Of a DNA stretch of 64,000 bases, positions 9,436 through 24,298 are shown piece by piece; the stretch's first letter is position 1; every line of letters begins with the position of its first letter. The notes under the pieces are model-generated. The model was given only the letters and a program-made list of their open reading frames with translations, did no database searches and was not told where the DNA came from. The DNA is from JALHVH01 sp963773685. GTDB lineage: Bacteria > Acidobacteriota > Aminicenantia > Aminicenantales > Saccharicenantaceae. Both the position numbers and the translations under genes were made by a program. The stretch lies in the NCBI GenBank assembly GCA_963773685.1, contig CAVZBY010000006.1:1-64000 (forward strand). The letters are read 5' to 3'.

Positions 9436-9978
9436 TCAAGACTCGCGGAACGGCATGCCCAGCTTCTTCAGCAGGGCGAAGGCTTCCTTGTCGTTCCGGG
9501 CCGACGTGACGATGGTGATGTTCATTCCCCGGGGCCTCTCGACCTTGGTGTAATCGATCTCCGGGAACACGAGCTGGTCCCGGAGGCCCAGCGTGTAATT
9601 TCCCCTCCCGTCGAAGGACCCGGGGGGGACGCCGCGGAAGTCGCGGACGCGCGGCAGGACGATGTTGACCAGGCGGTCGAGGAACTCGTACATCCGCCGG
9701 TGGCGCAGGGTGACGTAGCAGGCGATGGCCTGGCCCTTGCGCAGCTTGAAGGCGGAAATGGACTTCTTGGCCCGGCCCACGGCCGGGAGCTGCCCGGTGA
9801 TGAGGCCGAGCTCGGCCTTGGCCGTGTCGAGGAGCTTGATGTTCGGGATGGCGTCGCCGACGCCCACGTTGACGATGATCTTCTCCAGCTGGGGACGGCG
9901 CATGACGTTGGCGATGTCGAGCTCCTTCTGGAGCTCCGGCAGGACCTCTTTCACGTATTTCTCATAAAGGCGGCTCAT
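9436..9978 (-). CDS. rplE: 50S ribosomal protein L5
   Basis: L5 binds 5S rRNA and contacts the 30S head. It is 180 residues, starting MSRLYEKYVKEVLPEL, with IIVNVGVGDA, the RPAVGRAKKSISAFKLRKG-like stretch (read here as PAVGRAKKSISAF) and GRGNYTLGL. It lies between rplX and rpsN in the standard spc order. No frame break. Confidence 0.97.
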   Translation of the reverse strand: MSRLYEKYVKEVLPELQKELDIANVMRRPQLEKIIVNVGVGDAIPNIKLLDTAKAELGLITGQLPAVGRAKKSISAFKLRKGQAIACYVTLRHRRMYEFLDRLVNIVLPRVRDFRGVPPGSFDGRGNYTLGLRDQLVFPEIDYTKVERPRGMNITIVTSARNDKEAFALLKKLGMPFRES

Positions 9979-9991
9979 CGGTTACCCCTCG

Positions 9992-10321
9992 TCACGACTT
10001 TTCCAGGCTCGAAGCGCACTTGGCGCAGACCCGGATCCTGGTCCCGTCCTCGAGCGTCTTCATCCGGGCCCGGACCCCCTGCTCGCAGTCGGCGCAGTAG
10101 AGCATCAGGTTGGAGACCTGGATGGGCGCCTCCTTATCCATGATCCCGCCCTGGACGTTCTTGCTCCGGTCCGGGCGGATGAACTCCTTGACGTAGTGGA
10201 TCTTCTCGACGATGACCCGGTTGGTCTCGGGGAGGAGCATCAGGACCTTGCCCGTCTTCCCCTTGTCCTTCCCCTTCTTGACGATGACGATGTCGTTCTT
10301 CTTCAGGCGGATCTTATCCAT
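9992..10321 (-). CDS. rplX: 50S ribosomal protein L24
   Basis: L24 is a 50S assembly initiator with a KOW domain: IVIVKKGKDKGKTGKVLML lies at residues 12-30. It is 109 residues. The C-terminal part (LMLYCADCEQGVRARMK, CAKC) keeps the two cysteine pairs found in zinc-type L24. Its start abuts the rplN stop. Confidence 0.96.
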   Translation of the reverse strand: MDKIRLKKNDIVIVKKGKDKGKTGKVLMLLPETNRVIVEKIHYVKEFIRPDRSKNVQGGIMDKEAPIQVSNLMLYCADCEQGVRARMKTLEDGTRIRVCAKCASSLEKS

Positions 10322-10689
10322 CAGAGGACCTCCGGAGCCAGCGAAACGATCTTCATGAACTTCTTGTCCCGGAGCTCCCGGCCGACCGGCCCGAAGACGC
10401 GGGTGCCGACCGGCTCGTTGGCCTTGTCGATGATGACGGCCGCGTTGTCCTCGAACCGGATGTAGGAGCCGTCCTTGCGGCGCAGCTCCTTGCGCGTCCG
10501 GACGATGACGGCCCGGACGACCTTCCCCTTCGGGATCTTGCTCTCCGGGTCGGCTTCCTTGACCGAGGCCGAGATGACGTCGCCGATCGTGGCGACCCGG
10601 CCGACGCTTCCGCCCTGGGGAGTGATCGCCTGGATCCTCCGGGCGCCGGAATTGTCGGCGACCTTGAGCATCGTCCTCATCTGGATCAT
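10321..10689 (-). CDS. rplN: 50S ribosomal protein L14
   Basis: L14 lies at the subunit interface and forms bridge B8 and the RsfS contact. It is 122 residues, the standard length, starting MIQMRTMLKVADNSGARR, with GKVVRAVIVRT and GTRVFGPVGRELR. It overlaps rpsQ by four bases. Confidence 0.97.
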   Translation of the reverse strand: MIQMRTMLKVADNSGARRIQAITPQGGSVGRVATIGDVISASVKEADPESKIPKGKVVRAVIVRTRKELRRKDGSYIRFEDNAAVIIDKANEPVGTRVFGPVGRELRDKKFMKIVSLAPEVL

Positions 10690-10985
10690 TGGGCGTCTCC
10701 GCTCGGGACGGATCCCGTCCCTCCGGCGGCCGGCCGGACGATCTCCAGGACCCGCCAGGTCTTCCGCTTGCTGATCGGGCGGGTCTCGACGATCCGGACG
10801 ACGTCGCCGAGCTTGCAGGCGTCGGCCTCGTCGTGGACGAGGAACGTCTTCCGCCTCCGGATCATCTTCTTGTACAGGGGATGCCGGACCTGGCGCTCGA
10901 CCAGGACCGTGACGGTCTTCATCATCTTCTTGCCGACGACGGTCCCCAGCTTGGTTGTCTTCCGTTTCTGTTCGTTGGCGTCCAT
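10686..10985 (-). CDS. rpsQ: 30S ribosomal protein S17
   Basis: S17 is a primary 16S rRNA-binding protein with an OB fold. It is 99 residues: KLGTVVGKKMMKTVTVLVER, YKKMIRRRKTFLVHDE and VRIVETRPISKRKTWRVLEIV match the family. It follows rpmC by 4 bases and overlaps the rplN start. Confidence 0.96.
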   Translation of the reverse strand: MDANEQKRKTTKLGTVVGKKMMKTVTVLVERQVRHPLYKKMIRRRKTFLVHDEADACKLGDVVRIVETRPISKRKTWRVLEIVRPAAGGTGSVPSGDAQ

Positions 10986-10989
10986 CTCT

Positions 10990-11188
10990 CTATTCCGTCC
11001 CTTTGCCCGGCAGGTTCAGAAGGGTCTGGATCCGGGCGATGTCTTTCCTGACGTTCTTGAGCTTCAGGGGGTTCTCCAGCTGCCCCACGGACTTCTGGAA
11101 GCGGAGCTTGAACAGCTGGTCCCGGAGCTCGAGCTTCCTTGGCCCTGAGCTCGTCGGGCGTGAGTTCCTTGAGTTCGCTGATCTTCAT
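10990..11188 (-). CDS. rpmC: 50S ribosomal protein L29 (one frameshift)
   Basis: L29 lies at the polypeptide exit tunnel and helps dock trigger factor and SRP. The start frame reads MKISELKELTPDELRAK. One extra base near 11143 breaks it, and the continuation reads LRDQLFKLRFQKSVGQLENP and IARIQTLLN, ending at 10990. Joined length of about 65 residues is normal. The ATG overlaps the rplP stop. Confidence 0.92.
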
Positions 11189-11607
11189 CGGAGTTCCCTC
11201 GCTTCCCTGGATATGAAGCGCGTCTTGATCGGGAGCTTGTGGGCCGCCAGGCGCATGGCCTCGCGGGCGACGTCCTCGGGGACGCCCTCGAGCTCGAACA
11301 GGATCTTGCCGGGCTTGATGACGTCGACCCAGAATTCGGGATCGCCCTTGCCCTTTCCCATCCGGACCTCGGTCGGCTTCTTGGTCACGGATTTCCAGGG
11401 GAACGTCCGGATCCAGAGCTTGCCGCGCCGCTTCATGTGCCGGGTGATGGTGATGCGGCCGGCCTCGATCTGCCGGGCCGTCAGCCAGCACGGCTCCATG
11501 GCCTGGAGGCCGTATTCGCCGAACGACAGCGTCCCGCCCCGGTAGGCCTTGCCGCGCATCCGGCCGCGCTGCAGCTTCCTGTACTTGACCTTGCTGGGCA
11601 TTAACAT
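11185..11607 (-). CDS. rplP: 50S ribosomal protein L16
   Basis: L16 shapes the A-site tRNA pocket of the 50S subunit. It is 140 residues, starting MLMPSKVKYRKLQRGRMRG, with ITRHMKRRGKLWIRTFP, MGKGKGDPEFWV and FELEGVPEDVAREAMRLAAHKLP. It lies between rpsC and rpmC with a 3-base gap on one side and an overlap on the other. Confidence 0.97.
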   Translation of the reverse strand: MLMPSKVKYRKLQRGRMRGKAYRGGTLSFGEYGLQAMEPCWLTARQIEAGRITITRHMKRRGKLWIRTFPWKSVTKKPTEVRMGKGKGDPEFWVDVIKPGKILFELEGVPEDVAREAMRLAAHKLPIKTRFISREARELR

Positions 11608-11609
11608 GA

Positions 11610-12279
11610 CTAGATCTCCTCAACCTCCGCCATCTGGGACGTCATCTTCGGCTTCTCCACGTCGCCCCGGTAGATCCAGACCTTGATGCCGATCTGGCCG
11701 TAGGTCGTGAAGGCCTCGGTGAACGCGTAGTCGATGTCCGCCCGGAGCGTCTGCAGGGGCAGCTGGCCCTTGAGGTACCATTCCGAGCGGGCGATCTCGA
11801 CCCCGCCCAGCCGGCCGGCGCACATGACCTTGATCCCCTTGGCGCCCATCTTCATGGCGATATCCAACGCCTTCCGCATGGCCCTCCGGTAGGCGATGCG
11901 CTTCTCGAGCTGGACCCCGATCCCCTCCCCGACGAGGAGGGCGTCGAGCTCGGGCTTGTCGACCTCGCGGATGTCCACGTAGACGTCCTTCTTGGCGATC
12001 CGCTCGAGAAGGCCCTTCAGGCTCTCGATCTCCTTGCCGCCGCGGCCGATGATGATCCCGGGCCGGGCCGTGTGGATGATGATCCGGATCTTGGGACCCA
12101 CCCGCTCGACGTCGATCGACGGCGATGCCGGCGTGGTAGTACTTCTCCTTGACGGCCTTCTTCATGACCAGGTCCTCGTGGATGAGCCGGGCGTATTCGG
12201 GACCCTTGGAGAACCAGCGGGAACTCCACTGCTTGTTGAACCCCAGCCGGAAACCGAACGGATGCGTTTTCTGTCCCAC
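11610..12279 (-). CDS. rpsC: 30S ribosomal protein S3 (one frameshift)
   Basis: S3 lines the mRNA entry channel and has helicase-like activity with S4 and S5. The start frame gives MGQKTHPFGFRLGFNKQWSSRWF. Near 12121 the frame shifts and resumes with KIRIIIHTARPGIIIGRGGKEIE (KH domain, GRGG loop) through RADIDYAFTEAFTTYGQIGIKVWIYRG to the stop at 11610. Joined length of about 222 residues is normal. Confidence 0.94.
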
Positions 12280-12282
12280 GGT

Positions 12283-12645
12283 CTATCTCCCTTTTTTCTC
12301 TTCGAGCGAAATGTGGACGTGGCTCGTCCGCTTCAGAAGGCGGTAGGCCCGGCCCATCGGCGCCGGACGGATCCTCTTCATCATCGGCCCGCCGTCGACG
12401 TGGATCAGGGCGATGAACAGGTTGTCGACGTCGACCTCCGGGGACTTCTGCTGGGCGTTGGCGATCGCCGAGCGGAGGACCTTCTCGATGATCCCGCTGA
12501 TCTTCTTCTTGTCCGAGAAACGGAGGATGGTCAGGGCCTCGCCGACGAACCGGTCCCGGATGAGGTCCGCCACGAGGCGGCCCTTCTGGGGGCTCATCCG
12601 CACGAAGCGGGCGGCCGCATGCGCGATGATGTTCTCGTTGTCCAT
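12283..12645 (-). CDS. rplV: 50S ribosomal protein L22
   Basis: L22 extends a beta hairpin into the peptide exit tunnel, where macrolide-resistance changes occur. It is 120 residues, with ARFVRMSPQKGRLVADLIRD, VLRSAIANAQ and KRIRPAPMGRAYRLLKRTSHVHI. It is placed between rpsS and rpsC as usual. Confidence 0.97.
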   Translation of the reverse strand: MDNENIIAHAAARFVRMSPQKGRLVADLIRDRFVGEALTILRFSDKKKISGIIEKVLRSAIANAQQKSPEVDVDNLFIALIHVDGGPMMKRIRPAPMGRAYRLLKRTSHVHISLEEKKGR

Positions 12646-12646
12646 G

Positions 12647-12937
12647 TCACTTCCCCACTTTGAGCTGCCGGGCCGTCTTGGAGGTGTGCCCCTTGAACGT
12701 CCGGGTCGGGGAGAACTCGCCGAGCTTGTGGCCGACCATGTTCTCGGTGATGAAGACCGGGATGAACTTGCGCCCGTTGTGGACGCCGATCGTCAGCCCG
12801 ACCATCTCCGGGATGACCGTCGAGCGGCGGGACCAGGTCTTGATGACCCTCCGCTTCTCGTCCTTGGCATCCGCGGAGGTGATCTTCGCCGCCAGATTGG
12901 GATCTATGTAGGGACCTTTGCTCAACGACCTGCCCAT
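12647..12937 (-). CDS. rpsS: 30S ribosomal protein S19
   Basis: S19 is in the 30S head and contacts S13 and the A site. It is 96 residues: MGRSLSKGPYID, IKTWSRRSTVIPEMVG, VHNGRKFIPVFITENMVGHKLGEF and PTRTFKGH match the family throughout. It follows rplB by 2 bases. Confidence 0.97.
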   Translation of the reverse strand: MGRSLSKGPYIDPNLAAKITSADAKDEKRRVIKTWSRRSTVIPEMVGLTIGVHNGRKFIPVFITENMVGHKLGEFSPTRTFKGHTSKTARQLKVGK

Positions 12938-12939
12938 GG

Positions 12940-13766
12940 TTATTTGCTCCTTCTTCTGACGATGAAGACCTGGGTCCTCTTGTTCCGCCGGGTCTTGAAG
13001 CCCTTGGTCGGGATGCCCTCGGGGCTGACCGGGTGCCGGCCGCCCTTGGCCTTGCCCTCGCCGCCGCCGTGCGGATGGTCGACCGGGTTCATGGCCGTGC
13101 CGCGGACGTGGGGCTTCTTGCCCATCCAGCGGAGCGCCCGGCCTTGCCGATGTCGATGTTCTGGTGGTCGAGGTTGCCGATCTGGCCGATCGTCGCCCGG
13201 CAGTCCAGGTGGATGCGCCGGATCTCGGACGACGGCAGGCGGACCTGGGCGTACTCCCCTTCCTTGGCCAGGATCTGGGCCCCGGTCCCGGCGGACTTGG
13301 CGATCTGGCCGCCCTTGTCCTTCTTCATCTCGATGTTGTGGATGATCGTGCCGAGGGGGATGAACCGCAGGGGCATGGCGTTCCCCGGGAGGATGTCGAC
13401 CTGGGCGGCGGAGGAGACGATCTCCTGGCCGACCTTGAGGTTGAGGGGCGACAGGATGTAGCGGCGCTCGCCGTCCCGGTACCGGACGAGGGAGATGAAG
13501 GCCGAGCGGTTCGGGTCGTACTCGACGGTCTCGACGACGCCGGGGATGTCGATCTTGTCCCGCTTGAAGTCGATGATCCGGTAGAGCCTCTTGTGCCCGC
13601 CGCCCCGGTTGCGAATGGAGAGCCGGCCGCGGCTGTCCCGCCCGCCCGATTTCGACAGGGACTTCAGGAGGGGCTTGTGGGGGCTGTCGGCCGTCAGCTC
13701 CTCGAAGGTCGAGCCGGTCCTGTGGCGCAGGCCCGCGGTGACTGGTCTGTACGTCTTGATGCCCAT
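12940..13766 (-). CDS. rplB: 50S ribosomal protein L2 (one frameshift)
   Basis: L2 is the most conserved large-subunit protein and is needed for subunit association and peptidyl transfer. The start frame reads MGIKTYRPVTAGLRHRTGS and runs through GRDSRGRLSIRNRGGGHKR. Near 13137 the frame shifts, and the C-terminal part MNPVDHPHGGGEGKAKGG, containing the conserved histidine, runs to 12940. Joined length is about 275 residues. Confidence 0.94.
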
Positions 13767-13767
13767 G

Positions 13768-14061
13768 TTAGACCGCCTCGAAGTATTCGATCATTTTTTC
13801 GCCTTCTTTGAGCTTGACGAAGGCCTTCTTCCAGTCCTTGGTCTTGCCCGAGCTCCGCCCGACGCGGCGGACCTTGCCCGTCTTGTTCTGGGTCCGGACG
13901 GCCTCGACCTTGACCTTGAACAGCTGTTCGACGGCCTTCTTGATCTCGACCTTGTTGGCGTCCCGGGGCACCTCGAAGCAGACCTCGCGGTTCCGCTCCT
14001 TGAGCAGGGTGCTCTTCTCGGTGATGACCGGCCTCACGATGATGGAATGGGGATCCTTCAC
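13768..14061 (-). CDS. rplW: 50S ribosomal protein L23
   Basis: L23 lies at the tunnel exit and is the docking site for SRP and trigger factor. The start is GTG at 14061, which overlaps the rplD stop (GTGA) and follows a GGAG-type ribosome-binding site. This gives 97 residues. Family motifs: IIVRPVITEKSTLL, VCFEVPRDANKVEIKKAVEQLFKVKV and KAFVKLKEG. Confidence 0.94.
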   Translation of the reverse strand: MKDPHSIIVRPVITEKSTLLKERNREVCFEVPRDANKVEIKKAVEQLFKVKVEAVRTQNKTGKVRRVGRSSGKTKDWKKAFVKLKEGEKMIEYFEAV

Positions 14062-14678
14062 TTCAATCTCTCCATGACCGATGTCAGGGCCTGTTCGCTG
14101 AAAACAAGCCACTTGTGGTCCAGGACGTCGTAAACGTTGAGCCGCAGGGGGTCGACGGCCTTGACCTTGGGGATATTCCTCAGGGCGAGGTAGAGGTTCC
14201 TGTTGCCCGCCCCCTCGACGATCAGGGCGGAATCCACCTTCAGGCCCTTGAGCCACGCGGCGGCGGCCTTGGTCTTGGCCTCGGCGAGGGAGAGGTCCTC
14301 GAGGACCAGGATCCGGTTCGCCTTGAGCCTCATGGCCAGGGCCGACTTCAGGGCGTTCCGCCGGGCCTTCTTGGGGATCTCGTAGGAGTAATCCTTCGGC
14401 TTCGGGCCGAAGGTCGTCGCCCCCTTCTTCCAAAGGGGCGAGCGGGAGCTGCCCGCCCGGGCCCGGCCCGTGCCCTTCTGCCGCCAGGGCTTCTTGCCGC
14501 CCCCGGTGACGAGGCTCCGGGTCTTGGTGGCCGCCGTGCCGCGGCGCTGGTTGGCCTGGTAGTTGATCACGGCCTCGTAGATGAGGTGGTCCTTGGCCGG
14601 GTAGGAGAACACGCCCTCCGGCAGCTCGACCGAGCGAGCCGTCTTTCCGCCCTTATCCAATACGTCTAGCTTAAGCAT
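14058..14678 (-). CDS. rplD: 50S ribosomal protein L4
   Basis: L4 reaches into the exit tunnel, and in E. coli it controls the S10 operon. It is 206 residues, starting MLKLDVLDKGG, with ANQRRGTAATKTRSLVTGGGKKPWRQKGTGRAR-type sequence (WRQKGTGRARAGSSRSPLW) and the C-terminal Rossmann-like half. It lies between rplC and rplW. Confidence 0.97.
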   Translation of the reverse strand: MLKLDVLDKGGKTARSVELPEGVFSYPAKDHLIYEAVINYQANQRRGTAATKTRSLVTGGGKKPWRQKGTGRARAGSSRSPLWKKGATTFGPKPKDYSYEIPKKARRNALKSALAMRLKANRILVLEDLSLAEAKTKAAAAWLKGLKVDSALIVEGAGNRNLYLALRNIPKVKAVDPLRLNVYDVLDHKWLVFSEQALTSVMERLK

Positions 14679-14693
14679 GGTTCACTCTTTCCG

Positions 14694-15339
14694 TCAGGAA
14701 GCCTTGCGGTGGAAACTCCCCTTCTTGATCAGGAGATAGCCGCCTTTGGCCCCGGGCACCGCCCCGCGGACCACGAGGAGGTTGTTCTCCTTGTCCAACT
14801 CGATGACGACGAGGTTGCGGACGGTCTTCCGCTCGCCCCCCATGTGGCCGCCCATCCGCATTCCCTTGACGACCCGGGAGGGATAGGACGAGGCGCCGAT
14901 GGAGCCGGGGGCCCGGTGGAACATCGAGCCGTGGGAGCCGCCGCCGCCGGCGAAATGGTGCCGCTTGACGACGCCGGCGAAGCCCTTGCCCTTGCTCGTC
15001 CCGACGATGCTGACCTTCTCGCCGACCTCGAAGATGTCCACGAGGACCTGGTCGCCTTCCTTGAGCTCCGCGGGCTCGGTGCAGCGGAACTCGCGCAGGG
15101 TCTTCAGGACGGGGACGCCCGACTTCTTGAAGTGGCCGAGCTGGGCCTTGACGGGCTTCCGGACGCCCTTCCCCTCGACGAGGCCGAGCTGGAGGGCGGC
15201 GTACCCCTCCTTGGCCAGGGTCTTCTTCTGGATGACCGTGCACGGGCCGGCCTGGATCACCGTCACGGGGACGATGTTGCCCGTCGCTGTCGAAGACCTG
15301 GCTCATGCCGATCTTCTTGCCGATGATTCCCTCGATCAT
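14694..15339 (-). CDS. rplC: 50S ribosomal protein L3 (one frameshift)
   Basis: L3 is an assembly initiator near the peptidyl transferase centre. The start is taken at the second of two ATGs (15339, MIEGIIGKKIGMSQVF) because an AGGAGA site lies 6 bases upstream; the first ATG touches that site. A frame break near 15283 separates this from MTVIQAGPCTVIQ and the rest, which includes FAGVVKRHHFAGGGGSHGS and MRMGGHMGGERKTVRNL. Joined length is about 214 residues. Confidence 0.94.
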
Positions 15340-15341
15340 GA

Positions 15342-15662
15342 TCATTCTCCTGCGGCGCCGAACGCCTGGATCTCGACGTCGATCCCGGCCGGAAGGTCCA
15401 GCTTCTGGAGCTCCTCGATCGTCTCGTTGTTGTATTCGCTGATGTCGATGAGGCGCTTGTGGATGCGCATCTCGAAGTGCTCGCGGGACTTCTTGTCGAC
15501 GTGGGGGGAACGGAGGACGCAGAACCGGTGGATCCGGGTCGGCAGGGGGATCGGGCCGGAGACGCTCGCGCCCGTTCTCTTCGCCTTGACCACGATATCC
15601 TTGACCGACTGGTCCAGCAGCCGGTGATCAAATGACTGAAGCCTGATTCTTATCTTTTCCAT
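15342..15662 (-). CDS. rpsJ: 30S ribosomal protein S10
   Basis: S10 is a 30S head protein and, as NusE, a partner of NusG and NusB in antitermination. It is 106 residues, starting MEKIRIRLQSFDHRLLDQS, with GPIPLPTRIHRFCVLRSPHVDKKSREHFEMR. It is the first gene of the S10 block and follows tuf copy 1 by about 70 bases without a visible terminator. Confidence 0.97.
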   Translation of the reverse strand: MEKIRIRLQSFDHRLLDQSVKDIVVKAKRTGASVSGPIPLPTRIHRFCVLRSPHVDKKSREHFEMRIHKRLIDISEYNNETIEELQKLDLPAGIDVEIQAFGAAGE

Positions 15663-15731
15663 CTTCGTTCCTCGGTTCGTCGATTTCCGTTCCCGCTCGT
15701 CCCGCCGGTCCCGATGGCCCGCCCGGACCGG

Positions 15732-16931
<1,200 letters not shown>

Positions 16932-16932
<1 letters not shown>

Positions 16933-19067
16933 CACTTACCTCCTGTCGGCTTTGCGGTATGCATGATATCCCTACCTCTGAAGGGGCAGTCTCCCTCGAT
17001 CCGGGCGATGATCTGTTCCTGGACGGCGGCCGGCGTCCTCTCGTACCGGAGGAATTCCATGGCGAACAGGCCGCGGCCCTGGGTGAGCGTCCGAAGCACG
17101 GTGGCGTACCCGAACATCTCGGAGAGCGGGACGTGGATCCGGACGACCCGGGCGCCGCCGCGCATCTCCATGCCCTCGATGCGCCCGCGCCGGGCGTTGA
17201 TGTCCCCGACGATGTCGCCGAGGTACTCGTCCGGGCTGACGACCTCGAGGGACATGATGGGCTCGAGGAGGACGGGGGACGCCTTCCGGCCGGCTTCCCG
17301 GAAGGCCAGCGAGCCGGCGATCTTGAAGGCGATGGGGTTGGAGTCCACCTCGTGGCTGGAGCCGTCCAGGAGGACGGCCTTGAGGTCGGTCATGGGGAAT
17401 CCGGCCGCGAGCCCGGCCTCCATCGACTCCCGGATGCCCGTCTCGACGTCGCCGATGAACTCCCGGGGGATGACGCCGCCCCGGGTCGCGTCCACGAACT
17501 CGAAGCCGCGGCCCCGCGGCAGCGGCTCGACCGAGATGCGGCAGTGTCCGTACATGCCCTTGCCGCCGGTCTGGCGGATATATTTCCCCTCGCCCTCGGC
17601 GGGCGTCAGGATGGTTTCCTTGTAGGCGACCTGGGGCTTGCCGAGGTTGGCCTGGACGCCGAACTCGCGCTCCATCCGGTCCATGATGATGTCCAGATGG
17701 AGCTCGCCCATGCCCCGGAGCAGGGTCTGGCCCGTCATCGGCGTCCCGCTGGACCTTGAGGGTCGGGTCCTCCCGCGTGAACTTGTCCAGGGCGGCGGCG
17801 AGCTTGGCGTGCTCGGACTTGGACCGTGGCTCGATCGTGGCCATGATGACCGGCTCGGGGAACTTGATGGATTCGAGGACGATGGGCCGGCTCTTCAGGC
17901 AGAGCGTGTCCCCCGTCGCCAGGTTCTTCATCGAGCCCATGGCCGCGATGTCCCCGGCGTAGACCTCCTGGATCTCCTTCCGCTTGTTGGCGTGCATCTC
18001 GAGGAAGCCGGGACAACCGCTCCTCCTCGTCCTTGACGGAGTTGTAGATCATGGACCCGATCTTGGCCTTCCCGGAATAGACCCGGAAAAAGGCCAGGCC
18101 GCCGAGGAAGGGATCGTTCATGATCTTGAAGACGAGGGCCGAGAACGGCTCGCTGTCGGAGGCCGCCCGCGACTCGGGGGCCCCCGAGCGGGGGTGGAGC
18201 CCGACGACCGGCGGGACGTCCGCCGGGGAGGGCAGGTAGTCGACGATGGCGTCGAGGAGGGGGTGGATCCCCTTGTTCCGGAAGGAAGCGCCGTAGAGCA
18301 CGGGGACGAAGGCGTTGGCCAGGGTCCCTCTCCGGATGGCGGCCTTGATGTCCGGGACGGAGATGTCCGTCCCGTCGACGTACTTCTGCATCAGGGCGTC
18401 GTCCGTCTCGCTCAGCGTTTCGATCATTTCGACTTCTTTTCTCTTCAACCTCGTCCCGGAACTCGTCCGAGACCTCTCTCACCTCGAAATCCGTTCCGAG
18501 GATGTCCCGGCCCCAGTCGTACTCCTTCCGCTCGACCAGGTCGATGACGCCGCGGAAGCCCTCTTCCCGGCCCATCGGGACCTGGATGGGCAGGGGCCTG
18601 GCCGCGACCCGCGTCCGAAGCTCCGCCACGGCGCGCTCCGGGTCGGCGCCCACCCGGTCCATCTTGTTGACGTACACGATCCGCGGGACCCTGTACTTGT
18701 CCGCCTGACGCCAGACGGTCTCGGATTGGGGCTCTACGCCGCCGACCCCGCACAAGATCGCGATCGCGCCGTCGAGGACCCGTAAGGAACGCTCGACTTC
18801 CGCGGTAAAATCCACATGCCCCGGAGTATCGATGATATTGATACGGTGGCTATTCCACGTGCACGTCGTCGCGGCGGAGGTGATGGTGATCCCGCGCTCC
18901 TGCTCCTGGACCATCCAATCCATGACCGCCGTCCCGTCGTCCACCTCTCCCATCTTGTAGGTGATCCCCGTGTAAAAGAGGATCCGTTCCGTCGTGGTGG
19001 TCTTCCCCGCATCGATATGGGCCATGATACCGATATTCCTCACGTTCTCGATCGGGTGAGACCGCAT
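16932..19067 (-). CDS. fusA: Elongation factor G (three frameshifts)
   Basis: EF-G is the translocase GTPase. From 19067 the frame reads MRSHPIENVRNIGIMAHIDAGKTTTTERIL, with switch motif RGITITSAATT, DTPGHVDF and NKMDR. Breaks near 18448, 18014 and 17750 join the segments carrying VFKIMNDPFLGGLAFFRVYSG, GMGELHLDIIMDR and the C-terminal domains ending AKPTGGK at 16932. Joined length is about 710 residues. It lies between rpsG and tuf as in the classic str operon. Confidence 0.94.
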
Positions 19068-19123
19068 ATGCCTCTATGCTCCATATGATCGACGTGCCAC
19101 GACGTGCCGCTCGGAAACGGAGA

Positions 19124-19595
19124 CTACCATTTGTAATGGGCGAAAGCCCGGTTGGATTCCGCCATCTTGTGGGTGTCTTCCCGCTTCTTGATCGCGCCGC
19201 CCCGGTTGTTGATGGCGTCGATGATCTCCGCGGAGAGCTTCTCCGCCATGCTCTTCCCGTTCCTTTCCTGGGCGTATTTGATGAGCCAGCGGACGCCCAG
19301 CGTGAAGGACCGGCCGGCCGTGACCTCGATCGGGACCTGATAGTTGGCCCCGCCCACGCGCCGGGACTTCGTCTCGAGCAGGGGGCGGACGTTGTCGATG
19401 GCCTTCTCCAGGATCTTCAGGGGATCTTCCTTCGTCTTCGCCTGGATGATCTCCATCGTGCCGTAGACGACCCGCTCGGCGGTGCTCTTCTTGCCCTTCT
19501 TCAGGAACAGGTTGATGAATCGGGCGACCAGAGAGCTGTTGTAGAACGGATCGGCCAGCGATCTTCCTCTTCTTGATGATTCCGCGTCTCGGCAT
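19124..19595 (-). CDS. rpsG: 30S ribosomal protein S7 (one frameshift)
   Basis: S7 nucleates the 30S head and, in E. coli, represses the str operon. The start frame reads MPRRGIIKKRKIA. A break near 19560 shifts to NSSLVARFINLFLKKGKKSTAE and on through SRRVGGANYQVPIEV to FAHYKW at 19124. Joined length of about 156 residues is normal. It lies between rpsL and fusA. Confidence 0.94.
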
Positions 19596-19607
19596 ATCCG
19601 CTCTCCC

Positions 19608-19997
19608 TTAGGCCTTCGCCCGTTTTTCTTTGGGCCGCTTCGCGCCGTAGCGGGAGCGGGCCTTGAAACGGCTCTGGACGCCTTCGCAGTCGAGCGTGCC
19701 CCGGACGATGTGGTAGCGGACGCCAGGAAGGTCCTTCACGCGCCCCCCGCGAACGAGGACGATGGAGTGCTCCTGGAGGTTGTGTCCGACCCCGGGGATG
19801 TAGCCGGTGACTTCGATGTTATTCGTCAGCCGGACCCTGGCCACCTTCCGCATGGCCGAGTTCGGCTTCTTCGGCGTCGTGGTGAAAACGCGCGTGCAGA
19901 CCCCTCTTTTCTGGGGGCTGCATTCCAACGCAGGCGCTTTGCTCTTGGACTTCCTGAGCGTCCTGCCCTTTCTCACAAGCTGATTTACGGTCGGCAA
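19608..19997 (-). CDS. rpsL: 30S ribosomal protein S12
   Basis: S12 is at the decoding centre. It is 129 residues with KRGVCTRVFTTTPKKPNSAMRKVARVRL and GGRVKDLPGVRYHIVRG. The lysines whose mutation gives streptomycin resistance (in TPKKPN and GRVKD) are both in the sensitive form. It is the first gene after the promoter at 20071-20099, with a leader of about 65 bases. Confidence 0.97.
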   Translation of the reverse strand: MPTVNQLVRKGRTLRKSKSKAPALECSPQKRGVCTRVFTTTPKKPNSAMRKVARVRLTNNIEVTGYIPGVGHNLQEHSIVLVRGGRVKDLPGVRYHIVRGTLDCEGVQSRFKARSRYGAKRPKEKRAKA

Positions 19998-20070
19998 AAC
20001 ACCTACTCCTCGATAAAAAGATTCCGGTAGTTATTCACCCCAGGGAGAATATCCCGAGACGAATGTGTGG

Positions 20071-20095
20071 ATGATAGCAAAATCACCCTTTCCTG

Positions 20096-20099
<4 letters not shown>
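20071..20099 (-). promoter_or_regulatory. Promoter of the str-S10-spc-alpha genes
   Basis: On the minus strand there is a perfect -35 TTGACA (20094-20099), a 17-base spacer and the -10 box TATCAT (20071-20076), 74 bases upstream of rpsL. The -35 box overlaps the rpoC stop codon, so rpsL onward can be transcribed independently of rpoBC. Confidence 0.85.
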
Positions 20100-24294
<4,195 letters not shown>

Positions 24295-24298
<4 letters not shown>
